From NCBI GenBank assembly GCA_964582265.1, contig CAZOQT010000003.1, forward strand, positions 5,674 through 69,673: DNA of 64,000 nt, in the 5' to 3' direction. This DNA comes from JBAZYK01 sp964582265 (GTDB lineage: Bacteria > Patescibacteriota > Gracilibacteria > UBA1369). The notes below the pieces were generated by a model, which searched no databases, was not told the origin of the DNA, and worked only from the letters and a program-made list of their open reading frames with translations. This document shows positions 36,112 to 43,280 of this stretch, piece by piece; position 1 is the first letter of the stretch, and each line of letters starts with the position of its first letter. Made by a program: the position numbers and the translations under genes.

Positions 36112-36765
36112 ATGGAAGCTAACAATACAAACAAATCAATAATCTCAGCCCTTAATTGGCGATATGCAACAAAAATTTTTGATACTACTCAGAAAATTAC
36201 AGAAGATCAACTAAACACGATTTTAGAAATCGGACGTTTGGCCCCAAGTTCTGTTGGAATTGAGCCTTGGAAATTTATTGTAGTTGAAAACGCAGAAATA
36301 AGAGCAAAATTGCGCGATGCAAGTTGGGGACAACCAAAAGTTACAGATGCCGCACACATAATTGTGTTTGCTGCGCGCACTGATACTGAAAACCTTACTG
36401 CCGAATTGATTGACCGTACTGCCAAAATCCAAAATGTAGATCCCAGTACGCTGGATGGTTTAAAGCAAATGGCGCAGGGAGCGATCGGGACCAGAAAAAA
36501 TGCAGACCTTCAGGCGGGTTGGTTGCAGGCACAGGCTTATATCCCTTTAGGTATGATGGTAGAAGCCGCTTCATTGATGGGTATTGATAATTGTCCAATG
36601 GAGGGTTTTTTACCTGATCAGGTCGATGAAATTTTAGGTTTGAAAGCAAAAAATCTTCATAGCGTCGCTATGCTGGCACTCGGATACAGAAATCCGGAAG
36701 ATCCGGCAGCAAAACGCCAAAAAGTACGCCGCAGTTTTGATGAGGTTATTGAATTTGTTAAATAA
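36112..36765 (+). CDS. NAD(P)H-dependent nitroreductase-family oxidoreductase
   Basis: An FMN-dependent NfsB-like enzyme of 217 residues. FMN-contact blocks are NWRYATKIFD, ILEIGRLAPSSVGIEPWKFI, and the C-terminal LHSVAMLALGYRN with a KVRR basic tail. Family members reduce nitroaromatics, quinones or dihydropteridines; the natural substrate here is open. A longer open frame upstream overlaps the divergent EamA gene. ATG at 36112 is chosen because the family N-terminus (NKSIISALNWRYATK) begins there. A terminator follows 41 bases after the stop. Confidence 0.92.
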   Translation: MEANNTNKSIISALNWRYATKIFDTTQKITEDQLNTILEIGRLAPSSVGIEPWKFIVVENAEIRAKLRDASWGQPKVTDAAHIIVFAARTDTENLTAELIDRTAKIQNVDPSTLDGLKQMAQGAIGTRKNADLQAGWLQAQAYIPLGMMVEAASLMGIDNCPMEGFLPDQVDEILGLKAKNLHSVAMLALGYRNPEDPAAKRQKVRRSFDEVIEFVK

Positions 36766-36806
36766 TTTAACGCATTTCGAGGATAAGATAACCTTCTTAT
36801 ATAAAC

Positions 36807-36834
36807 AAAAAACAGCCCTTCCGGGTTGTTTTTT
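36807..36834. terminator. Bidirectional terminator; probably the original terminator of tRNA-Ser(TGA)
   Basis: AAAAAACAGCCC (36807-36818), a four-base loop and GGGTTGTTTTTT (36823-36834) form a stem with A/T flanks usable on both strands. It serves the nitroreductase gene. On the minus strand it lies only about 5 bases beyond the distal att core, which carries the tRNA-Ser CCA end. Before integration it would have been directly downstream of tRNA-Ser(TGA). Confidence 0.85.
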
Positions 36835-36838
36835 AATC

Positions 36839-36849
36839 CTGGCGGAGAG
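36839..36849. repeat. Distal attachment-site core (attL copy)
   Basis: CTGGCGGAGAG, identical and in the same orientation to the tRNA-Ser(TGA) 3' end at 44867-44877. Just right of it GTCGT-AG-ACGAC (36849-36860) forms an inverted repeat, a shape expected of serine-recombinase half-sites. Confidence 0.8.
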
Positions 36850-36932
36850 TCGTAGACGACGTTAGAACTCTCATCGAGACCCATCATACAGAATTTAGCA
36901 TGTTTGCAAAAACTGTTTTGAATTTTCAGTAA
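36840..36932 (+). other. Displaced native 3' end of the serine recombinase gene
   Basis: Reading from the repeat in the recombinase frame gives WRRVVDDVRTLIETHH, then TEFSMFAKTVLNFQ and TAA at 36930-36932. It has no start codon or ribosome site of its own and the frame has no other use here. Joining 36850 to 44877, as in an excised circle, restores an uninterrupted recombinase of about 559 residues. In the integrated state these codons are an orphan tail. Confidence 0.75.
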
Positions 36933-36952
36933 TAATAAAAAGTATCTGCACC

Positions 36953-37756
36953 TCATGCAGATTTTTTACTGCACGCTTCAAGGCCGCTCATGAAAGACAT
37001 AACCTCACCAATTTCCATAGGTATAACCTGAATTCCTTCTAGGTTCAACTTAGATAGAGCCTCTCTTACTTCATTTACACGAGCTAGAGGTGCTTCCACC
37101 AAACGAATAGCATCAGGATTAATAATTTCTCCGCTCCTCACTTCAAAAAAACCTAATCCATAAGGTAGTTGAACGGGCTGAATAGCGTCTTCTTTAACTC
37201 CAAATATTAAAGGATGGTTTCTTTGGGTAAAAGCTCTATTTACAAACCATCTTTGTTGGTGATGCACAAAATCTCCCATTAATTTTCTTTCTTTTGAATC
37301 AAATCTCAACAATAGGTTACGCAAAATAACAGGAATGTATCTCATGTTCCTATAGGACTTCATTCCTTTTGCAGTTTCATCAAAGTAAAATTTTTTCCAA
37401 TCCTCCATTGATCCAAAGGTATACTGTAGGTCATTTTTTCCTTCTTGATCTCCTCCAAAAAGTTCAGCATAAACTCTCGCATAAATCCTTTGTCTGGTTA
37501 GTGAAATCGTCTTTTCTGTTGATAATAGTAGGCGAGCTACATGATCAGCCTGTGGTTTGATGCCCTCATCAGCAACTGAATGGAGCACATCGACTAACTT
37601 GCCAGAGGGTTTGGATTTGTCCCCACCTTCAAAAGATTTCGCTAATCTTCCAGTTCCATGAAAAAGGGTATGAGCATAAAGTTTTTGTATCACTTCGTCG
37701 TCATAACCTTCTAAGAGCTTGCTGTCGGGCCTTTGATAAGGAATATTTAAAGCCAC
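36953..37756 (-). CDS. Unrecognised element-borne protein, possible ADP-ribosyltransferase-like fold
   Basis: A 267-residue soluble protein starting at GTG (37756). I do not recognise a family. The N-terminal third reads LFHGTGRLAKSF, then VLHSVADEGIKPQ and KTISLTRQRIYARVYAELFG. The order HGT ... EGIxP ... SLTxxxxxAxxYA resembles the first strands of ART-fold proteins (H-G-T and S-L-T motifs). A catalytic Glu cannot be pinned; E-rich segments (FFEVRSGEI) occur later. It has no partner gene on the same strand closer than 113 bases. An effector or toxin role is speculative. Confidence 0.6.
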   Translation of the reverse strand: MALNIPYQRPDSKLLEGYDDEVIQKLYAHTLFHGTGRLAKSFEGGDKSKPSGKLVDVLHSVADEGIKPQADHVARLLLSTEKTISLTRQRIYARVYAELFGGDQEGKNDLQYTFGSMEDWKKFYFDETAKGMKSYRNMRYIPVILRNLLLRFDSKERKLMGDFVHHQQRWFVNRAFTQRNHPLIFGVKEDAIQPVQLPYGLGFFEVRSGEIINPDAIRLVEAPLARVNEVREALSKLNLEGIQVIPMEIGEVMSFMSGLEACSKKSA

Positions 37757-37868
37757 AGGGTTTTATATTTATAAATAGAATTTCTGCACAGTTTTCACCA
37801 AAATAAAGATCACAAGCCTTTAGAGGAAGATATTAAATATACTTTGTTTTTTATATTTGGATCTAATC

Positions 37869-38624
37869 CTACTTTTCTTTGCCAGAGTCATTAGCCGATC
37901 TTTTAAGAATACCTAAATCATGAATAGCTTTTTGCTCACATAGTACAATACTACTAAAAAATGGCCTTCGGTCATCTTCTTTAGCCCTAAATAACGACCC
38001 TCCCTCTATTGTTGTAACAAGACAAGTTGGAGTTGCTACACCAGGACCGCCACATGTTTCTAGTTGATAGTGTATGCCTGTTTTATCCCAGTGTTGGTCC
38101 ATCAACCAGCTTAACATTCCTTGTGTTACACATGCCCTTTGCTCTTGAATAATTCTAGTAGTTTCGCCAGGTTCCTTGTTTGTAAGTCTCAATTCACTTA
38201 CCTTATTTTCAAGCCTGATGAAGTAATCAAGATCAGTTTCACCATCATTTCTATCCAAAGATCCATTGAAAGTTTGTAATTGGGCTTGAGCTTTTTCTAA
38301 TTTTTCTTTCAAAGTTCTATTCTCATCTTCAAGCTTTATTTTGTTTGAACATTCGTTTGAAGGTTGTGGTTGGGTTTGAGGTTTTTCTAATTTTCCTATC
38401 AAAGCTTTATTCTCCTCCAATAAAGATTCATTTAGATGAGTATTGTGCCAATCATTAATGGCAGTTCGTATAGTCTCCCTTGAAATTGTAATACCTGCCA
38501 AAAGTGCAAGTCCGAGTGTTCCCCCTAAAATATGATTCCTATTTCTCTCTATAAATGATGGTTGGATTACAGGAGTTTCGAAATGATCACGGTAAGGATG
38601 ACTTGTAGGTCTTGAATTGTTCAT
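37869..38624 (-). CDS. Single-pass membrane protein with coiled coil, unknown function
   Basis: A 251-residue protein. One hydrophobic helix near residues 31-49 (NHILGGTLGLALLAGITIS) is followed by a Glu/Lys/Gln coiled coil (about 62-150) with two similar segments (EENKALIGKLEKPQTQPQ and ENRTLKEKLEKAQAQLQ). A C-terminal globular part has several Cys residues (RACVTQGM, LETCGGPGVATPTCLV, IVLCEQKA), possibly disulfides if extracytoplasmic. No family is recognised. It is divergent from the 38791 operon. Confidence 0.65.
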   Translation of the reverse strand: MNNSRPTSHPYRDHFETPVIQPSFIERNRNHILGGTLGLALLAGITISRETIRTAINDWHNTHLNESLLEENKALIGKLEKPQTQPQPSNECSNKIKLEDENRTLKEKLEKAQAQLQTFNGSLDRNDGETDLDYFIRLENKVSELRLTNKEPGETTRIIQEQRACVTQGMLSWLMDQHWDKTGIHYQLETCGGPGVATPTCLVTTIEGGSLFRAKEDDRRPFFSSIVLCEQKAIHDLGILKRSANDSGKEK

Positions 38625-38673
38625 AAAATTATTTTTTAATTAATAACTTATGGAGCGCCACAATATATATTTA

Positions 38674-38701
38674 TTGACAATTTGTCAACAAGTTCTATAT
38701 T
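38674..38701 (+). promoter_or_regulatory. Promoter of the two-gene element operon with palindromic -35 region
   Basis: TTGACA (38674-38679), a 16-base spacer and TATATT (38696-38701). The -35 hexamer is the left arm of a perfect inverted repeat TTGACA-ATT-TGTCAA (38674-38688), so a dimeric repressor could cover it. It lies 90 bases before the ATG at 38791, between the divergent genes. Confidence 0.6.
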
Positions 38702-38755
38702 TATAAATTAGTACTGATCTTTAATTGAATTTTACCTCCACATAAGCTACTTTAT

Positions 38756-38773
38756 GGCGGGCAAAAGCCCACC
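38756..38773 (+). promoter_or_regulatory. Leader hairpin upstream of the 38791 gene
   Basis: GGCGGGC-AAAA-GCCCACC forms a GC-rich hairpin (one mismatch) in the transcribed leader, 17 bases before the start codon. It could influence translation or transcript stability. Confidence 0.45.
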
Positions 38774-38790
38774 GTAAATACAAAAATACT

Positions 38791-39942
38791 ATGGCAACCG
38801 CGAGTTTCGACCAGATTCACTTCTTGATGAAAATTGGTCCCGATCTTTTAAACCGATACGCAAAGCATCACAAAATTGAGTACACAGCCAAACCAGAAGA
38901 GGCCGACGAGAAAATGGCCGATGGATTTATGAAAGCTCTTGAGAAAGAACCTGAAGAAAAGCAAGGAAAGTTTTGGCTTGATGCGCATGATATTGATGAA
39001 ATTGGTACAAGCAACGGTTGCGACTACCTTCTCAATCGGGCCATCCAAAAAGGCTTGAGTGTGGATCAGGAAGAGTATGAGCAACTTCAAAACGCCAAGA
39101 TGAGGGCAACGTACTTTTATCTCACTTTTCCCGATCTTTTTGCTGAGACTTGCGATGAATATAACATTGAAAATTTACAAGGCTGGCGAGCCGAAAAAAC
39201 CGTTAGCAAAAGACTTGAAGACATCATCGATAACATTCCCGATTTTCGATATGGCTTAAAGCAGCTCTATAGCAAAGAATATAAAGGCAAAAATTTGAAG
39301 GTCAAATACGTTCAAAGAGGCGAAACAGTCACGTTCATCGCCTACATTGAGGATTTATTTACCAATGACGCCAGCTTTAAGAATGGCGATTTGGATACGA
39401 AAACACCCAGAAAGCCTGTGTTTAGTGCGTACTTCCTCTATCGGCCGAATGAGGGCATTTTGGAAGTGAAAGCGAAGGGAGGCAAAAGGAGAATTCAACA
39501 ACTTCAAGAAGAGTTCATCAAGCATATGTTGAAACAAGAATCCACAATGACCAATAGCCTTCGCTATGATTTCGATAAAGTTCAAGACATTGCAAACCTC
39601 ACTTTCCCTACAGCCGTAAAAGATTCGGTTGAAAGCGTAACTTTGAAAGGGCTTCGACTTACTCATAATTCAACAAAGAAGCGGGTATCGATCGATATTG
39701 GAAACGCCAAAGAAGATGGCACAAAGCCCATGATGAAGGAACTTCAGGAAATGAATATCGATCTTCACGAATACAAAGTCACTCAGTTTAAAATTGAAGT
39801 CGTTTTTGAGAAACTTCCAAAGGAACGAAGAAGAAAAGTGACCGTTACTATTACCCGTCCCAATATTTGTGATCTGAAAGAACGCAATATTGATCTTGTG
39901 GTTCGTCGGCTCTTGAAAAAGTGGGGTTTAGATTTGTTTTAA
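38791..39942 (+). CDS. Unrecognised element protein A (383 aa), first gene of a two-gene operon
   Basis: No family is recognised. The protein is soluble and charged, with no signal peptide or membrane helix. The N-terminal half is helical; the centre (about 160-240) is beta-rich (LKVKYVQRGETVTFIAYIED; KPVFSAYFLYRPNEGILEVK). The C-terminal part alternates strands and basic helices (RRKVTVTITRPNICDLKERN) and ends KKWGLDLF. No nuclease, helicase or methylase motif is evident. One base separates it from the next gene, so the two products are probably made together. Its own palindromic promoter and a strong terminator enclose the pair. Confidence 0.8.
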   Translation: MATASFDQIHFLMKIGPDLLNRYAKHHKIEYTAKPEEADEKMADGFMKALEKEPEEKQGKFWLDAHDIDEIGTSNGCDYLLNRAIQKGLSVDQEEYEQLQNAKMRATYFYLTFPDLFAETCDEYNIENLQGWRAEKTVSKRLEDIIDNIPDFRYGLKQLYSKEYKGKNLKVKYVQRGETVTFIAYIEDLFTNDASFKNGDLDTKTPRKPVFSAYFLYRPNEGILEVKAKGGKRRIQQLQEEFIKHMLKQESTMTNSLRYDFDKVQDIANLTFPTAVKDSVESVTLKGLRLTHNSTKKRVSIDIGNAKEDGTKPMMKELQEMNIDLHEYKVTQFKIEVVFEKLPKERRRKVTVTITRPNICDLKERNIDLVVRRLLKKWGLDLF

Positions 39943-39943
39943 G

Positions 39944-40903
39944 ATGAAGAAATCGCTTATCACCTTTATTGAGGCTCTCCATCACTACCCTGACCATTTT
40001 CAGGAACGTCAGCTTCAATGTTTTCTGGAAGACTCTGAAATAGAGTTACTCAAAAATTTAGGTATCCTCAAGCAGGGAAGCGACTTGAAAGAAATCACCT
40101 GTCAGAGTTGCGATGATGATCATTTTTTGGATGTTCAGGTTGAAAATGAAAAACCATATTCTTTCTGCCCCGCTTCGGATATTGCCCGCAATTATATCGA
40201 TCCTCAGGAACTCACTACCTGGCATTTTGATGTGGAAAAATTTTTGCAAACTATGGCCCTCAAACTTGGTATGGAGGATCGTGTTGAAAAGCTTGATATC
40301 CCTCATTTATGGCAAATCGGTGGATTTGCCCATGACGATACTCGTTACCATTGCTATTACTATCAAGGGCGGAAGTTTAATGAGGCATTAGATTTCCTTG
40401 AACAGCAGCCTCATGCTATGAGGCGATATGTCATTTTTGTAAATCAAAGAGTATTGGTTCTTTCACAAGTTACGAACCAAAATTTGGTATGGACTGAAAT
40501 GAATGGATACGCAGAGCTAAAAGGAAAACAGCTTGTTTTCAACAAAAAACTTTTTCAGGAATTTTTAATCAATGGTTTTAGAAGCGTTCTATTTGATCGT
40601 AAAAATGGAGATTTAACAGTCAATGGAAGGCCAATTTGTAGCATAATTCCTTCTAGTCCAGAATACTACTTTGCCGAAATCCTCTGGAAAAACTTTAATG
40701 AGCCTGTCTCTCATCAAAAGATCGTCAATTATATCTATGAAAAAACGCGAAAAGAGTATGCTGACACAACTGGTAAACTTTGCCATAAACTCAAAAAGAA
40801 GATTAAAGATGCTGCAGAAGAGGCACAAATCATCGATGAGATTTTCAAAACTACGACCGATCTTAATGGCGAAAATGCCTACATCATGCGAAACCCTTCC
40901 TAA
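39944..40903 (+). CDS. Unrecognised element protein B (319 aa) with C-terminal winged-helix-like region
   Basis: The N-terminal part has a zinc-ribbon-like CQSCDDDH...C segment (about 47-70). The C-terminal 100 residues (FDRKNGDLTVNGRPI; FAEILWKNFNEPVSHQKIVN; LCHKLKKKIKDA; ENAYIMRN) follow the pattern of an OmpR-type winged helix, including the recognition helix and terminal hairpin. DNA binding is therefore likely. The middle (YVIFVNQRVLVLSQVTNQN) is beta-rich. It starts one base after protein A. A regulator or DNA-recognition subunit for A is the natural inference; the system type is unknown. Confidence 0.78.
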   Translation: MKKSLITFIEALHHYPDHFQERQLQCFLEDSEIELLKNLGILKQGSDLKEITCQSCDDDHFLDVQVENEKPYSFCPASDIARNYIDPQELTTWHFDVEKFLQTMALKLGMEDRVEKLDIPHLWQIGGFAHDDTRYHCYYYQGRKFNEALDFLEQQPHAMRRYVIFVNQRVLVLSQVTNQNLVWTEMNGYAELKGKQLVFNKKLFQEFLINGFRSVLFDRKNGDLTVNGRPICSIIPSSPEYYFAEILWKNFNEPVSHQKIVNYIYEKTRKEYADTTGKLCHKLKKKIKDAAEEAQIIDEIFKTTTDLNGENAYIMRNPS

Positions 40904-40964
40904 CCTTAAGACTTTTTCGGGACTTTTGAGATAAATCCGAGACCGCTTTTTGAGTAAAACCTCA

Positions 40965-40995
40965 GTAAGCTTTGCACCGTAAGCTTACCTTTTTT
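40965..40995 (+). terminator. Strong rho-independent terminator of the A-B operon
   Basis: GTAAGCTT (40965-40972), an eight-base loop and AAGCTTAC (40981-40988) give a perfect 8-bp stem followed by CTTTTTT. Confidence 0.92.
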
Positions 40996-41047
40996 GCCGT
41001 GGAAAAAACTGCGGCAGACCAGTGCGCATTGGGATTTCTTTAAATCC
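40996..41047 (+). promoter_or_regulatory. Structured leader before the DUF5659 gene
   Basis: Two further hairpins follow the terminator: TGCCG...CGGCA (about 40996-41015) and GGATTT-CTTT-AAATCC (41032-41047). The second ends 14 bases before the ATG at 41062. No clear promoter hexamers are visible between them. Confidence 0.4.
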
Positions 41048-41061
41048 TAATCAACACACCT

Positions 41062-41307
41062 ATGTCACAAACATTTCCGTTTGTTACCTACGACAAAGCG
41101 CTCGCAAGCGCATTAATAACCAAAGGCTTCAGAGTTCAAAGCGTCCGCTATACACGGTCTGGAAAAGCATACTTCACCTTTCAAAGTGCGGAGTCGCTCA
41201 AGTCTGCGATCGAACTCTATTGGAACGATGACTTGTTCCTCAATGCAAGGACACTTCTGGCCGAATACCAACGCATCGCCAGTAAAACTAACGACAGACT
41301 GCGATGA
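41062..41307 (+). CDS. DUF5659-type small protein
   Basis: 81 residues. The pattern matches the DUF5659 family of short mobile-element proteins: VTYDKALASALITKGFRVQS, then GKAYFTFQSAESLKSAIELY and LLAEYQRI. The family's function is unknown. It opens a tightly overlapping cassette: its stop overlaps the next start as ATGA. This places it with integration-related genes ahead of the tyrosine recombinase. Confidence 0.78.
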   Translation: MSQTFPFVTYDKALASALITKGFRVQSVRYTRSGKAYFTFQSAESLKSAIELYWNDDLFLNARTLLAEYQRIASKTNDRLR

Positions 41308-41516
41308 AGATCGAACCAGAGGATATACAAAGCTTTCAAAGGCTTTGGAAAGATCAATTTCAAACCGATTTGAGCGAATCGGAAGCACAGGAAAAAGCAA
41401 CCTATCTGCTCGAAATGATGAAAACGATCTACCGACCGATTCCAAAGCCTCAAAAGCTTAATGAAAACACCCAACTTACTATTTTAGACTTTAACGACCA
41501 TTCTCATGAGATATAA
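41304..41516 (+). CDS. Small conserved-looking element protein (70 aa)
   Basis: MKIEPEDIQSFQRLWKDQFQ, then DLSESEAQEKATYLLEMM and KTIYRPIPK. Short acidic helical proteins of this kind, with an S-x-x-E-A...LL...IYRPI pattern, are familiar to me next to integrases in CPR elements, but I cannot name a family. Both ends overlap neighbours (4 bases with DUF5659, 11 with the HTH gene), strong support for translation. Confidence 0.7.
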   Translation: MKIEPEDIQSFQRLWKDQFQTDLSESEAQEKATYLLEMMKTIYRPIPKPQKLNENTQLTILDFNDHSHEI

Positions 41517-41883
41517 GTTATCGAAAATCAGGAGCAAGAGCGCCTATACTCCGCAGGAAATAGGGCAACTCCTCAAGGTGAACCGAAAGTCCATCTTCCG
41601 CTGGTTCAAAGAAGGTTTGCTCCTTCTTGATCCAAACCACAACCCAAAGCTTGTGATGGGGAGCGACCTCATAGCATTTCTCAAGGCTAAACGTGAAGCA
41701 AAACAAGTAAAACTTCAGTGGAACGAGTTCTATTGCCTCAAGTGTCGCAAGGCGGTTTTAGCCAAACGGGGAACGGAACGCACCGAAAAAACAGGGAAAA
41801 GTATTGGCACTGACAATAGATACCAGGAAATCATCTGCGCTCAATGTAAAGAGTGCGGTGGTTCTGTAGCCAGACTCTTTTGA
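41506..41883 (+). CDS. Excisionase-like HTH protein with C-terminal zinc ribbon
   Basis: 125 residues. Residues about 14-60 are a MerR/excisionase-type HTH (YTPQEIGQLLKVNRKSIFRW, then MGSDLIAFLKAKR). A second part has CLKC (about 77-80) and CAQCKECG (about 112-119), a likely zinc ribbon. Position just upstream of the tyrosine recombinase suggests a recombination directionality factor or element regulator; inferred from placement and fold. Confidence 0.78.
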   Translation: MRYKLSKIRSKSAYTPQEIGQLLKVNRKSIFRWFKEGLLLLDPNHNPKLVMGSDLIAFLKAKREAKQVKLQWNEFYCLKCRKAVLAKRGTERTEKTGKSIGTDNRYQEIICAQCKECGGSVARLF

Positions 41884-41967
41884 GTGGAATCCAAAAAGAT
41901 TAATTGATTCCGTTCCTCACCGTTGAAATGTCTCAAATTTATCCTTTATTCATTACAAAACTTTCTT

Positions 41968-43098
41968 ATGCAAAAATCATTCCAAAACGAGGTCATAAAG
42001 AAACAATTCTTTCTCTATCTCAAAGAAGTGAAAGGGTTCTCCAAAGATTCTATTGATGCTTACGAGCATGGTATCCAACTTTGGCAAGAGTGCACCGACA
42101 ACAAAGACTTTTCAGGATTCGGGAAACAACAGGCTCGAACATTTAAACAATGGATTCGGAGCAGAACCAATAGGAACAAGGAAGCGCTTTCCCTGACCTA
42201 TATTTATAACGTCCTTCGCAGGCTTAAAGGGTTCTTTGAATGGCTGTCGATGCAACCGCATTATAAATCCAAGATCAACCAAATTGATATTGAACACCTC
42301 TCGCTTTCCAAGAAGGAAACAAGAATCGCGATCCAACCGAATAAACGTGAGATTCCTTCGATAGAAGAGGTCATCAAAGTTATTGAAACGATCAAAATTG
42401 AAAATGATGTGGATCGGCGCGATCGGGCTTTGATTTGCTTCACGCTCCTTACAGGCGCAAGAATATCAGCCATTTACAGTATGCCTATAATGGCGTTTGA
42501 TGAAGAAACTTTGACGGTTGATCAAAATCCGAAGTTTGGCATCAAAACGAATTTTTCCAAGCGGATTGTGACCACGCTTTTCCCGATCGAATATACGAAG
42601 GCTGTCGACTACTTTTTAGATTGGTATCGGTACCTGAAGCTGACCAAAGGTTTTACTCCCAAAGACCCGATCTTTCCCATGTCGAAGATTGAGAACGGAG
42701 AACAAAATATTTCGTACCATAACACGGGTGAGGTAGTACCGATCTTTTGGCAAAGCTCCAACTCAGCCAGAAAAATATTTCAAAAACGATTTCTGGACGC
42801 TGAGGTTCCCTACTATCACCCTCATACCTTCAGGCATTTGGTGGTCAAAGAGTTTGCGAAAACCAGACTTACGGAAGAAGAAAAGAAAGCCATCAGTCAA
42901 AACCTTGGCCATGAAAACACAGGCACGACCTTTGGTTCTTATGGGTATGGCCATATTGAAGAAGACCGTCAGATCGAGATTGTGAAAAAGATTAAACTTG
43001 GAAGCAAAGAAATTGATGGCAAGTTCACGCTTGACGCTGAGGATATGAAAATGGCTTTAGCAATCGCCAAGGCGTTAAAAGAGAACCGAAAAGATTAG
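41968..43098 (+). CDS. Tyrosine recombinase (phage-integrase family)
   Basis: A 376-residue site-specific recombinase. The N-terminal SAM-like core-binding domain (FLYLKEVKGFSKDSIDAYEH) precedes the catalytic domain with the needed residues: Arg in LLTGARISAI, HTFRH (HxxR), LGHENTGTT (the His), and a Tyr in FGSYGYGH. Start ATG 41968 is preferred; the frame extends to a TTG at 41923. It lies 85 bases after the HTH gene. With a large serine recombinase close by, it may do a different job, such as excision, dimer resolution or inversion, or be a remnant of another element. Confidence 0.9.
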   Translation: MQKSFQNEVIKKQFFLYLKEVKGFSKDSIDAYEHGIQLWQECTDNKDFSGFGKQQARTFKQWIRSRTNRNKEALSLTYIYNVLRRLKGFFEWLSMQPHYKSKINQIDIEHLSLSKKETRIAIQPNKREIPSIEEVIKVIETIKIENDVDRRDRALICFTLLTGARISAIYSMPIMAFDEETLTVDQNPKFGIKTNFSKRIVTTLFPIEYTKAVDYFLDWYRYLKLTKGFTPKDPIFPMSKIENGEQNISYHNTGEVVPIFWQSSNSARKIFQKRFLDAEVPYYHPHTFRHLVVKEFAKTRLTEEEKKAISQNLGHENTGTTFGSYGYGHIEEDRQIEIVKKIKLGSKEIDGKFTLDAEDMKMALAIAKALKENRKD

Positions 43099-43130
43099 AT
43101 TTTCAGGCGGTTACAGTCTATAATCAAGAC

Positions 43131-43250
43131 AGTGATCCAATTCGGCAAGTAGTACAAGGTTATTTTGTGTATTGCCCCCAGTAATGGGCGGTTCTGCCAA
43201 CTTGATTGCCTTGTGCTATTGAATTGGATCACTCAGAACCGCCCTCTTTG
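43131..43250 (+). promoter_or_regulatory. Nested inverted repeats between the two recombinase genes
   Basis: Arm A AGTGATCCAATTC (43131-43143) is a perfect complement of GAATTGGATCACT (43221-43233), with extended pairing of GTAGTACAAGG (43149-43159) to CCTTGTGCTAT (43209-43219). Arm B GGGCGGTTCTG (43186-43196) is a perfect complement of CAGAACCGCCC (43234-43244), followed by a T-rich stretch. B overlaps the loop and edge of A, so the two folds compete. Candidates are an attenuator for the serine recombinase, a recombination site for the tyrosine recombinase, or a small RNA. Confidence 0.6.
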
Positions 43251-43280
43251 GGTTTTGTAGTAATCTATCAGCTATCCTTT

